Origin: Paracoccaceae bacterium
GTDB taxonomy: Bacteria; Pseudomonadota; Alphaproteobacteria; Rhodobacterales; Rhodobacteraceae
NCBI GenBank assembly: GCA_002402045.2
Contig: NVUX02000041.1
Coordinates: 1 to 51,499, forward strand
Direction of reading: 5' to 3'
Length of the DNA: 51,499 bases
A model generated the notes under the pieces. The model was given only the letters and a program-made list of their open reading frames with translations, did no database searches and had not been told where the DNA came from. This document shows, piece by piece, positions 24,518 through 32,566 of the stretch. The first letter of the stretch is position 1. Each line of letters starts with the position of its first letter. The position numbers and the translations under genes were made by a program.

Positions 24518-26347
24518 ATGAATCAGTACGTGACTCCTCCTGTGGGAAAAATGCCAGCTCGACTCGGCGAAATTCTCCTCCAAAATGGCACCCTAAATTC
24601 GCATGATCTGCGGGCGGCGCTCACCATACAAGGCCAGCAGGAAGCGCGGCTTGGCGATATCTTGATCGCCCACGAGTTCTCCACGCCCGCCGCCGTAAAA
24701 GATGCCCTGCGCGCTCAAATCAGCGGTGAGCTTTTTAATATCACAGCAACGCCACCAGACCCTGAGGTTTTGCAAGGCCTAGACCCCAAATTGTGCATCC
24801 GGTTACAGGCCATGCCATGGCGGCGTGTCGGCCATACGTTGATGGTCGCCGCAGCGGATCCAACACGCTATGACGAGATTGCAGCCGCATTCCCGGGGCG
24901 AATCAGCCTTATCCACGCAGATTTGGACGAGGTAAATGCCAGCATTCAAGCCGTTTTCTCAAGGCACCTTACCCGTGCAGCTGCGGTTTCCTGCCCAAAT
25001 GAATATAGCTGTAGGTCGCTTGATTTGGTGCCGCGAAGAACCAAAACGGCACTCGCAATCGGCGTGGTGCTTGGCCTTGCCGCCGCCCTCCCAGAAATAA
25101 CGTTTTTGGCCTTGTTTTGCTGGGCGCTTTTAAGTAATTTTGCCACAGGCTTGCTGCGCACCGCCGCACTCATCGCTTACCTCAAACCTCAAAAAACCAC
25201 ACAAAACAGCCACAATGTGGCACAGATATCTGAGCACAGAAAACGTCCACGCGTATCCATATTGTTACCGCTGTTTCGTGAGGAAAAGGTCATTCCTGCG
25301 CTTTTGCAGGCGCTCGACGCGCTGACCTATCCAAAGGAGATGCTGGACGTTAAAATCCTGCTGGAAGAAAAAGACGATATTACCCGCGCAGCACTGGCGA
25401 AAATCAACCTGCCTCACTGGGCACAGCTGCTCACCGTGCCTGCCGACACCCTACAAACCAAGCCCCGCGCCATGAATTACGCGCTGCCCTTTTGCACCGG
25501 CAGTATAATCGGAATTTACGATGCAGAAGACAGGCCAGACCCCGACCAAATTGACAAAATCGCGGCTCATTTTATGGCAGCGCCAGCCAACGTAGCCGCT
25601 GTCCAGTGTAACCTGGATTTCTATAACACCGATGCCAACTGGCTTTCGCGCTGCTTCACCATTGAGTATTCAGCATGGTTTCGGATCATTATGCGCGGAA
25701 TGCAGCGCCTTGGGCTGCCGCTGCCGCTCGGTGGTACATCTGTCTTTATGCGCCGAAACACCCTCGAAAAACTTGGGGGCTGGGATGCCCACAATGTCAC
25801 CGAAGATGCAGACCTCGGCATGCGCCTCGCTCGCTTTGGCTACCGCTGCGAAATGGTGGACTCGACCACGTGGGAAGAGGCAAACAAGGTGCCGATTGGC
25901 TGGGTTAAACAACGCTCAAGGTGGATTAAAGGCTTTATCATCACATGGTTAACCCAAATGAGGCATCCGCGCGCATTGCTAAATGACCTTGGCCTCGTCG
26001 GCTTCATCGGCTTGCAAATTGTGCTCTTGGGTACGGCCACAGCCTTCCTGCTGGCCCCAGTATTTTGGGCAATGTGGCTGGGTGTTTTTGGCTACGAATG
26101 GGGTTTTCTTGGCCTCATGCCTGCGTGGTTTTGGCAGGTGGCATTTATTGGCCTGCTTGCTGGTGAAGCCATCATGATGAGCATCGCCGCTATCGCCATC
26201 CACAAAAAAGGAAAATACAGCCTCTTGCCGTTTCTCCTCACCATGCCGCTCTATTGGCCGCTCGGCACCATCGCCGCCTATAAAGCCCTGTACGAAATAT
26301 TCTTTGCCCCGTTTTATTGGGATAAAACGACCCACGGCCTAGATTGA
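24518..26347 (+). CDS. MshEN-domain / family 2 glycosyltransferase fusion (c-di-GMP-responsive candidate)
   Basis: A 609-residue membrane glycosyltransferase. Residues 15-38 and 44-67 form two 24-residue motifs (RLGEILLQNG..Q and RLGDILIAHE..Q) split by five residues, the tandem layout of the MshEN c-di-GMP-binding domain known from type II/IV secretion ATPases. Membrane segments follow at about 177-220. The catalytic GT-A domain has ILLPLFREE (248-256), the D-x-x-D of YDAED (335-338), TED (428-430) and the QRSRW motif (465-469) of processive synthases. Three or four more membrane helices close the protein. It probably polymerises or exports an exopolysaccharide. The sugar is unknown. The 63-nt gap upstream has several TTAA blocks that resemble, but do not equal, CtrA sites. 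Confidence 0.82.
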   Translation: MNQYVTPPVGKMPARLGEILLQNGTLNSHDLRAALTIQGQQEARLGDILIAHEFSTPAAVKDALRAQISGELFNITATPPDPEVLQGLDPKLCIRLQAMPWRRVGHTLMVAAADPTRYDEIAAAFPGRISLIHADLDEVNASIQAVFSRHLTRAAAVSCPNEYSCRSLDLVPRRTKTALAIGVVLGLAAALPEITFLALFCWALLSNFATGLLRTAALIAYLKPQKTTQNSHNVAQISEHRKRPRVSILLPLFREEKVIPALLQALDALTYPKEMLDVKILLEEKDDITRAALAKINLPHWAQLLTVPADTLQTKPRAMNYALPFCTGSIIGIYDAEDRPDPDQIDKIAAHFMAAPANVAAVQCNLDFYNTDANWLSRCFTIEYSAWFRIIMRGMQRLGLPLPLGGTSVFMRRNTLEKLGGWDAHNVTEDADLGMRLARFGYRCEMVDSTTWEEANKVPIGWVKQRSRWIKGFIITWLTQMRHPRALLNDLGLVGFIGLQIVLLGTATAFLLAPVFWAMWLGVFGYEWGFLGLMPAWFWQVAFIGLLAGEAIMMSIAAIAIHKKGKYSLLPFLLTMPLYWPLGTIAAYKALYEIFFAPFYWDKTTHGLD

Positions 26348-26356
26348 CCCACCGAA

Positions 26357-27004
26357 TTAAAGCCGGATTTCGGTAGCATCCTGCTTGAGCCTCGTTTCAT
26401 AAGCCTTTGAAATATGTTCACGAAGCGCTTTATCCGCCGCATCTTTATCACGGTTGGCAATGGCACTCACAATCACCGCATGCTCGGCCAAGGCATCCAC
26501 CCCGCGCCCTTCCGCTGCCAAGGATGTCGTCGTCAACAACGCCATCGTCCGGTGCACTGTTTCAAGCTGCCTGATTAAATACCGGTTATGGCTCGCTAAA
26601 TGGATCTGCCGGTGAAACCGCCGGTTTGCCCGCGCCAACCCCGCCGGGTCGTTCACCAGCGCCTCATCTTGCGCCACCATTTCCTGCAATAACCTTATTT
26701 CCTCTGGCGCGGCATGCTGGGCCGCCAGTTGCGCCGCCAGCCCCTCTAGCTGCGCCCGCACCGCATAAAGCTCACCGAGCTGGTCATGGTCAAGCGAGGC
26801 CACCACCATTGAGCGGCCGTCGCGCACCAAAATCGCTTGGGTTTCCAGCCGCTGCAAGGCCTCCCGCACCGGTGTGCGAGAGACGCCAAACCGCTCAGCC
26901 AATTCTGACTCCACCAAGCGATCACCGGGTTGATAGGCACCTCTATCAATTGCCTCCAGCACCAGCTCATAGGCGTCCTTATTTTGCTCCACACGGTTTA
27001 GCAT
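26357..27004 (-). CDS. GntR-family (FadR/FCD) transcriptional regulator
   Basis: A 215-residue DNA-binding regulator. The N-terminal winged helix-turn-helix is clear: GDRLVESELAERFGVSRTPV followed by REALQRLE (about residues 26-55). The C-terminal FCD helical domain (about 75-210) has the metal/ligand-binding residues of the family in RANRRFHRQIHLASHNRYL and LAEHAVIVSAI. Members usually respond to small organic acids. Its target cannot be told; it is divergent from a HAD nucleotidase gene and convergent with the glycosyltransferase gene, ending 10 nt after that stop. Confidence 0.88.
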   Translation of the reverse strand: MLNRVEQNKDAYELVLEAIDRGAYQPGDRLVESELAERFGVSRTPVREALQRLETQAILVRDGRSMVVASLDHDQLGELYAVRAQLEGLAAQLAAQHAAPEEIRLLQEMVAQDEALVNDPAGLARANRRFHRQIHLASHNRYLIRQLETVHRTMALLTTTSLAAEGRGVDALAEHAVIVSAIANRDKDAADKALREHISKAYETRLKQDATEIRL

Positions 27005-27048
27005 CGTAAAATCTCCTTTTGCGGCAAGTTAAAGCGCAATAGCCAACC

Positions 27049-27066
27049 GCGCAATGGGTGTTGCGC
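27049..27066. promoter_or_regulatory. Inverted repeat between gntR-type and HAD genes
   Basis: GCGCAA-TGGGTG-TTGCGC is a perfect 6-bp inverted repeat in the 90-nt divergent gap, with a further GCGCAA 14 nt upstream. It is placed well for an autoregulatory operator but does not match a known FadR-type site. Confidence 0.35.
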
Positions 27067-27094
27067 GCGCACCCCCAAAGGGCTATCAAAAACC

Positions 27095-27760
27095 ATGCCA
27101 AAAAAAGACTTCTCCCATGTGCGAGATTGGGTATTTGACCTCGATCATACGCTATATCCTGCCTCCAGTCAGCTTTTCAGCCAGCTAGACGTGAAAATGG
27201 AAGCTTTTCTGATGCGAGAGCTAAAGCTGCCCCAGCCCGAAGCCGCCAAGCTGCGCTATTCCTATTGGCAAAATCACGGCACCACACTGGCGGGCCTGAT
27301 GCACCACCACGGGACAGATCCACATGTTTATCTCGCCGAAGTTCAGCAAATTGATTTTTCTGTGTTGTCGCCAAATCCAGCGCTTCGAAGCGCGATAGCC
27401 GCCCTTCCCGGCCGTAAAATCGTATTCACCAACGGCTCCCGCAGTTATGCACAAAAAGCGACGGAGGCGCTGGGTCTCAGCGATGTTTTTGAAGCTCATT
27501 TCGGCATTGATGACGCTGATTTTGTCTGCAAACCTGCTGAGCAAGCATTTAACACTGTTTTCACCAAGGCCAAACTGTCGCGCCACGAGGCCGCGATGTT
27601 TGAGGACGACCCCCGCAACCTCGCCGTCCCCCATAAGCTTGGCCTAAAAACCGTGCTCGTTGGCCCCAAAAAGCCCGCCCCACACATCCATCACCACACC
27701 GATAATCTCACCGCGTTTTTACAGCGGCTCGTGGAGGCCCCCGATGCGAATCCAATGTGA
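27095..27760 (+). CDS. HAD-family pyrimidine 5'-nucleotidase-type hydrolase
   Basis: A 221-residue cytoplasmic HAD phosphatase, closest in pattern to the SDT1/Phm8-like pyrimidine 5'-nucleotidases. The nucleophile motif is VFDLDHTLYP (Asp15, Asp17). Motif II is IVFTNGSRSYAQKA, followed by the Lys in FVCKPAEQAF and the acidic motif IV AAMFEDDPRNLAVPHKLG. A cap region lies between motifs I and II. Length is normal. The stop lies 17 nt inside the next gene, which suggests coupling. Confidence 0.85.
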   Translation: MPKKDFSHVRDWVFDLDHTLYPASSQLFSQLDVKMEAFLMRELKLPQPEAAKLRYSYWQNHGTTLAGLMHHHGTDPHVYLAEVQQIDFSVLSPNPALRSAIAALPGRKIVFTNGSRSYAQKATEALGLSDVFEAHFGIDDADFVCKPAEQAFNTVFTKAKLSRHEAAMFEDDPRNLAVPHKLGLKTVLVGPKKPAPHIHHHTDNLTAFLQRLVEAPDANPM

Positions 27761-28940
27761 AATCCTGATCGCCGGCGGCGGTGTCGCAGGCCTTGCCGCC
27801 GCCTGCACCTTTGCCGCCGCGGGCTTTGAAACCCTCTGCATTGATCCCATCCCGCCCATCACCGACACCGCCGAAAAAGGCGCAGACCTCCGCTCCACCG
27901 CCTTTCTTCTCCCCTCGGTTGAGCTTCTGACGGAATCCGGCCTTTGGGAAACCCTCTCCCCTCATGCCGCCGCGCTTTCCGTCATGCGCATTCTAGATGC
28001 GGGCGGTGAAGCGGGCATAATCCGCGAGCAAGCCGACTTTCTCGCCTCTGACCTTGGCACCGTAGCTTTTGGCTACAACCTCCCCAACTCGCTCCTCCGT
28101 GAAAAAATGCTCGCCTTTCTAGCAAAGCTCCCGAATTTTCAGCTTCTCGCGCCGGAATCTGTGGGTAAAATCACCCCTCGCAGCACGGGTGCATTGGTGC
28201 AGCTTGCGGGCGGAGATCAGGTTGCCGCCAAGCTCGTCATCGCTGCCGATGGCCGAAATTCCCCGCTACGCGAGCAGCTTGGCATCAAAGTTAAATCATG
28301 GCGATACGGGCAAAAAGCCATTGTTTTCAATACATCTCACACCGAACCTCATCAAAATATCTCCACCGAGATTCACCGCTCCGGTGGCCCTTTTACACTG
28401 GTGCCCCTTGAAGACCCGTATAAATCTGCTGTCGTCTGGATGGAGCGCGGCCCCCGTGCTGCCGAGCTATTTGCCATGGATGACACCGCCTTCAACCGTG
28501 CACTGACTGAGCGCGCCTGCGGCACACTCGGCGCCATCGAAATCATCAGCAAGCGCGCGCTTTGGCCTATCATTGCGCAACGCGCTGAGCGCCTCAACGG
28601 CCCCCGCACAGCCCTGCTTGCCGAAGCGGCGCATGTGGTTCCACCCATAGGCGCCCAAGGCCTTAACATGAGCCTTGCCGACCTAAAACACCTCAAAACC
28701 CTCGTAATAGAGGCCCGAGACCAAGGCAAAGACATCGGCGCGACAGAGCTTTTGCAAAAATACCATCGCGCTCGCTGGCCTGATATGGCCGCCCGAATCA
28801 AAGGGGTGGACCTCCTCAACCGCGCCTCGATGGCGGGCAGCCCGATGCTAAAAGAACTGCGCCGCGCTGGCCTAAAAACCCTGCACAGCATTAAGCCTCT
28901 GCGTAACGAACTTATGAAGCGCGGCCTCGGGGTCAAATAG
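27744..28940 (+). CDS. UbiH/UbiF-family FAD-dependent hydroxylase
   Basis: A 398-residue flavoprotein monooxygenase of the UbiH/UbiF/COQ6 group, which adds hydroxyls to the ubiquinone ring. The N-terminal Rossmann motif is ILIAGGGVAGLAAACTFAAA. The DG motif AADGRNSPLREQLGI and the second FAD motif LLAEAAHVVPPIGAQGLNMS (normally GDAAH) are both present. The GDAAH aspartate position reads Glu here (AEAAH), a substitution seen in some alphaproteobacterial members. The ATG at 27744 has GGAGG upstream. Which ring position it modifies cannot be told. Its stop directly abuts the stop of the convergent lolD. Confidence 0.85.
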   Translation: MRIQCEILIAGGGVAGLAAACTFAAAGFETLCIDPIPPITDTAEKGADLRSTAFLLPSVELLTESGLWETLSPHAAALSVMRILDAGGEAGIIREQADFLASDLGTVAFGYNLPNSLLREKMLAFLAKLPNFQLLAPESVGKITPRSTGALVQLAGGDQVAAKLVIAADGRNSPLREQLGIKVKSWRYGQKAIVFNTSHTEPHQNISTEIHRSGGPFTLVPLEDPYKSAVVWMERGPRAAELFAMDDTAFNRALTERACGTLGAIEIISKRALWPIIAQRAERLNGPRTALLAEAAHVVPPIGAQGLNMSLADLKHLKTLVIEARDQGKDIGATELLQKYHRARWPDMAARIKGVDLLNRASMAGSPMLKELRRAGLKTLHSIKPLRNELMKRGLGVK

Positions 28941-29621
28941 CTAAACCGCTTCGATTTTTCCGCCAGATAGCTGCACCACGCGGTCCATCCGCGCTGCCAG
29001 CTCATGGTTATGCGTCGCGATCAGCGCTGAAAGGCCGGTCTCCCGCACCAGTTCCATAAGTACCGAAAATACGGTTTCCGATGTTTCTGGATCAAGGTTT
29101 CCCGTCGGCTCATCTGCCAGTAATAGCGAAGGCCCGTTGGCCAGCGCCCGGCAAAACGCCACTCGCTGTTGTTCTCCGCCGGAAAGCTCGGCCGGGCGAT
29201 GGTCATATCGTTTTGCAAGCCCAACCCTATCAAGCAGCATCCGCGCACGGGTCACGGCATCAGCTTGACTGACCCCATTGGCTTGCTGTGGCAGGGCAAT
29301 GTTTTCCTCGGCGCTAAACTCGGGCAAAAGGTGGTGAAACTGATAAATAAAGCCGATATGTTCACGCCGCAGCCGCGTCAACTCTTTATCTTTCGCCTTT
29401 TCAGTCGCTTTCCCCGAGATTATAACCTGCCCAGATGTCGGATTATCCAGCAGCCCCGCTATTTGCAAAAGCGTAGATTTCCCCGCCCCCGATGGCGCGA
29501 TAAGGCCCACGATTTCCCCCGCTTTAAGCGTCAGGTTGGCGCCGTTCAGCACGTTAATCTCGTTAGGTTTCCCCTCAAAATACGTCTTCGTAAGATCCTT
29601 CAGTTCTAGCACATTACTCAT
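28941..29621 (-). CDS. lolD: Lipoprotein-releasing ABC transporter ATP-binding protein
   Basis: A 226-residue cytoplasmic ATPase of the LolCDE machine that extracts lipoproteins from the inner membrane. ABC motifs: Walker A APSGAGKSTLL, Q loop IYQFHHLLPEFSAEENIALP (the LolD-specific FHHLLPEF), signature LSGGEQQRVAFCRAL, Walker B LLLADEPTGNLD and the switch His in LIATHNHELA. The ATG at 29621 is used; it overlaps lolC by 8 bases. An upstream extension of 12 residues would run further into lolC and lacks family match. Confidence 0.95.
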   Translation of the reverse strand: MSNVLELKDLTKTYFEGKPNEINVLNGANLTLKAGEIVGLIAPSGAGKSTLLQIAGLLDNPTSGQVIISGKATEKAKDKELTRLRREHIGFIYQFHHLLPEFSAEENIALPQQANGVSQADAVTRARMLLDRVGLAKRYDHRPAELSGGEQQRVAFCRALANGPSLLLADEPTGNLDPETSETVFSVLMELVRETGLSALIATHNHELAARMDRVVQLSGGKIEAV

Positions 29622-30888
29622 ATCGCAGCGCCTCCACAGGCGAAAGCTTCGCCGCATTACGTGCCGGAATAATGGTGATCGTCAGGCTCAGCCCGAGCGC
29701 AATCACCACCGTTGCCAGCACGTCCTCCCAGCGCAGACGCGCCGGAATTTCGGTGAGGTATTTTATCTCGGGGTTCCAAAGCTGGTTGCCTGAAGCCCAT
29801 TCCAGAAAGTGCTGCAAATCGGCGATGAAAAAGGCAAATGAAGTGCCGAGCGCCACACCCAAAAGCGTGCCGAAAATTCCGATCATTGAGCCGCAGATGA
29901 AGAATATCCGCATAATGCTGCCTTGGGTCAGCCCCATGGTGCGCAATATCCCGATATCCCGCCCTTTGTTTTTCACCAGCATCACAAGGCCAGAAATAAT
30001 ATTCATAGCCGCAATAAGCACAACCAATGAGAGAATGATAAACATCACCCGCCGCTCAGTATCCAGCGCACTCAAAAAGGCCCCGTTGGCATCTCGCCAA
30101 GACCAAATAATCTGCCCACCCGTAACAGCACTTATCTGCGCACGCAGTTCATCAACCGCCTGTGGGTCATCCACAAACACTTCAATTTCATCGGCAAACC
30201 CCTCACGATTAAAGAAGCTTTGCGCCTCCACAAAGGGCATATAAATCCGTGTTCGGTCAATATCCGACCGCCCAACTTTAAAAATATACATCACCTGATA
30301 ATCATTAACGCGCGGCGTAGTGCCAAACGGCGTAATCGCCCCATCCGGTGAAATAAGCTGGATGAAATCTCCGACCCTCAGGTTGAGCGCGCGCGCAATG
30401 CCCGTGCCAATCGCCACACCGTCTTCAAATTGTTCAATGTCGCCCCGAAAGCTCTCGGGGTTAGCGATTAGCGGCAGGTTTTTCAGGTCTGCCAGTGTTT
30501 CGCCAAATATCTGCACACCCGAATTTTGTCCGTTCGCCGAGGCCATCACCTGCGCTTTAATAATCGGCGCGGCGCGAGTAACCCCCGCAACCGAAGCCAC
30601 AGCCGCCGCCATTTCGGCGTAGTTTTCAATGCTGCGGCTGCGGTTATTCGCCAGATCATAATCCGCCGAATACACCGTAATATGCGCGTTCACGCCCAAT
30701 ATCCGGTCGGTAAATTCTTCCCGAAAACCGATCATCACGGCCTGAACCACAATTAGCGCCGCCACCCCCAGCATTACGCCAATCAGCGCATACCAGGCGA
30801 TCACCGAAATGCCGCCCTCTTTGCGCCGCGCCCGTAGGTAGCGCCACGCAATTGTCCATTCAAACTTAGCAAAAGGGCGTGTATCCAA
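29614..30888 (-). CDS. lolC: Lipoprotein-releasing ABC transporter permease LolC/LolE
   Basis: A 424-residue inner-membrane subunit of the lipoprotein export machine. Layout: a cytoplasmic start FEWTIAWRYLRARRKEGGIS, one membrane helix (about 25-48), a large periplasmic domain (about 50-270), then three helices and the end PVEALRYE that is typical of the FtsX/MacB permease fold. The text GVALIVVQAVMIGFREEFTD-like region near the first helix and IISGLVMLVKNKGRDIGILR followed by TMGLTQGSIMRIFF are family marks. Alphaproteobacteria often have one LolC/E-type gene forming a homodimer. It lies directly downstream of proS on the same strand. Confidence 0.92.
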   Translation of the reverse strand: MDTRPFAKFEWTIAWRYLRARRKEGGISVIAWYALIGVMLGVAALIVVQAVMIGFREEFTDRILGVNAHITVYSADYDLANNRSRSIENYAEMAAAVASVAGVTRAAPIIKAQVMASANGQNSGVQIFGETLADLKNLPLIANPESFRGDIEQFEDGVAIGTGIARALNLRVGDFIQLISPDGAITPFGTTPRVNDYQVMYIFKVGRSDIDRTRIYMPFVEAQSFFNREGFADEIEVFVDDPQAVDELRAQISAVTGGQIIWSWRDANGAFLSALDTERRVMFIILSLVVLIAAMNIISGLVMLVKNKGRDIGILRTMGLTQGSIMRIFFICGSMIGIFGTLLGVALGTSFAFFIADLQHFLEWASGNQLWNPEIKYLTEIPARLRWEDVLATVVIALGLSLTITIIPARNAAKLSPVEALRYE

Positions 30889-30892
30889 GAGC

Positions 30893-32230
30893 TTACACCC
30901 CGCCTAAAACTTGCGTGCAGCGGTCCAGTGCCGCCTCTGGAGACATCTCCTCGGACTCGCCACTGCGCCTATTCGTCAGCTCCACCTTGCCGTTTTTCAG
31001 CCCCCGAGGCCCAACGGTAATCCGCCATGGGCAGCCGATCAGGTCCATCGTTGCAAATTTCGCGCCTGCCCGCGCATCACGGTCATCATAAAGCGGCTCA
31101 AGCCCACAAAGCTGCAAGCCCTGATACAGCATTTCACACACAGGGTCGGTGGCCTCGCCGCCTTGCTTAAGGTTCACAATACCCACTTTAAACGGTGCCA
31201 CACTATCAGGCCAGATAATGCCCTTATCGTCATGGTTCGCCTCAATCAACGCGCCAATCAAGCGAGAAACACCGATGCCGTGGCTGCCCATATGCACAGG
31301 CACTTCTTTGCCATCAGGGCTGCTCACCTTAGCGTTCATGCTCTCAGAATACTTGGTACCAAAATAGAATAACTGCCCCACTTCAATGCCCCGCGCCGTG
31401 CGCTGCCGCTCGGCAGGCACCTCGGCAAACAACGCCGCATCATGGGTTTCATCAGTGCGGGCATAGGGCGTGGTGAACTCGTCAAAAATGCCCTGGCATT
31501 GCTCCACACTGTCAAAATCCACCTTACGGTCGCCCAAAGAAAGGTCCGTTACCGCGCTATCATAAAACACTTCAGATTCGCCGGTATCAGCCAACACAAG
31601 AAACTCATGGCTATACTCGCCGCCAATCGGGCCGGTATCCGCCTGCATCGGAATCGCCTTCAGCCCCATGCGCTCGTAGGTGCGCAGATAGCTCACCATA
31701 TGGCGGTTATAGGCGTGCAGCGCCCCGGCCTTATCGACGTCAAAATTATAGCCGTCTTTCATAAGAAATTCCCGCCCGCGCATCACGCCAAACCGAGGCC
31801 GGCGCTCATCGCGAAATTTCCATTGGATGTGGTAAAGCGTGAGCGGCAGCTCTTTGTAAGAATGCACAGAGTTGCGGAAAATATCGGTAATAAGCTCTTC
31901 ATTTGTCGGTCCATAGAGCAAATCCCGCCCATGCCGGTCTTTAATCCGCAGCATCTCCTCGCCATAATCTTCATAGCGGCCAGATTCCCGCCACAAGTCA
32001 GCGGTTTGCAGCGTTGGCATCAGCATCGGAATATGCCCCGCGCGCTGCTGCTCCTCATGTACGATGTTTTCCAATATGCGCAACACCTTAAAGCCCAGCG
32101 GCAGCCAGCTATAAATGCCGGCAGCGCTTTGCCGGATCATCCCCGCCCGCAGCATCAGCCGGTGGCTGGCAATAGCCGCTTCGGCAGGGTTGTCTTTAAG
32201 AACTGGCAAAAAGTAGCGGGAAAGGCGCAT
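30893..32230 (-). CDS. proS: Proline-tRNA ligase, short alphaproteobacterial type
   Basis: Charges tRNA-Pro. Class II synthetase motifs are present: motif 1 [19 protein letters not shown], motif 2 [20 protein letters not shown], motif 3 [16 protein letters not shown]. The C-terminal anticodon-binding domain follows ([20 protein letters not shown]). At 445 residues it lacks the editing (INS) domain inserted in E. coli-type ProRS, as usual for alphaproteobacteria. The ATG at 32230 is chosen since GGAG lies 9 nt before it; a GTG three codons earlier overlaps that site. It probably leads an operon with lolC and lolD. Confidence 0.95.
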   Translation of the reverse strand: MRLSRYFLPVLKDNPAEAAIASHRLMLRAGMIRQSAAGIYSWLPLGFKVLRILENIVHEEQQRAGHIPMLMPTLQTADLWRESGRYEDYGEEMLRIKDRHGRDLLYGPTNEELITDIFRNSVHSYKELPLTLYHIQWKFRDERRPRFGVMRGREFLMKDGYNFDVDKAGALHAYNRHMVSYLRTYERMGLKAIPMQADTGPIGGEYSHEFLVLADTGESEVFYDSAVTDLSLGDRKVDFDSVEQCQGIFDEFTTPYARTDETHDAALFAEVPAERQRTARGIEVGQLFYFGTKYSESMNAKVSSPDGKEVPVHMGSHGIGVSRLIGALIEANHDDKGIIWPDSVAPFKVGIVNLKQGGEATDPVCEMLYQGLQLCGLEPLYDDRDARAGAKFATMDLIGCPWRITVGPRGLKNGKVELTNRRSGESEEMSPEAALDRCTQVLGGV

Positions 32231-32256
32231 GAAAGGCACTCCGGTTAACTGGTTTT

Positions 32257-32279
32257 CTATGGTTTAGGCTATGCCATAG
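32257..32279. promoter_or_regulatory. Inverted repeat in the proS leader region
   Basis: CTATGG and CCATAG pair around an 11-nt centre that itself contains GGC-TAT-GCC. It lies 27-49 nt before the proS start. It could be an operator or a leader hairpin. The remaining part of the 335-nt gap up to ppx holds, from left to right, little recognisable sequence, the ppx terminator (32453-32484) and repeat copy R3. Confidence 0.35.
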
Positions 32280-32452
32280 CCGCGCGCAACGAAGAGTTCC
32301 CAAATGTCGCAGTTTTCCTTTGCAGAATCGGCGCAGATAGGCTAATAAACGCTCAGAACATGAGAGATGGTTGCCAAATCCTTAACCGGCAGCCCCCGTG
32401 GACTAGGTTGTTTGACCGCCGCATAAAGTTGGCTCAAGCCTCAGGGAAAAAT

Positions 32453-32484
32453 AAAAAACGGCTCGCATTTGCGGGCCGTTTTTT
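32453..32484 (-). terminator. Terminator after ppx
   Basis: AAAAAACGGCTCGC and GCGGGCCGTTTTTT pair with one mismatch around the loop ATTT. The minus-strand transcript continues TTTTTTATTTTT, a good U tract. It closes the AI-2E transporter-hda-ppk-ppx operon. Confidence 0.85.
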
Positions 32485-32519
32485 ATGATGCCCCTTCTCG
32501 CAGGCGCAATGGCTGTAGC

Positions 32520-32566
32520 GCGGCGCGAGCACAGTGCCGCCAAACAGAAAAAACCTGACGCGCCGC
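32520..32566 (-). repeat. GC-arm intergenic element, copy R3, overlapping the ppx stop
   Basis: Arms GCGGCGCG and CGCGCCGC, 47 nt apart. The minus-strand right arm is preceded by TAG, so the ppx stop codon is part of the element's flank (AGCGGCGCGTCAGG). The inner right flank is CTCGCG rather than CCCGCG. Confidence 0.75.
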
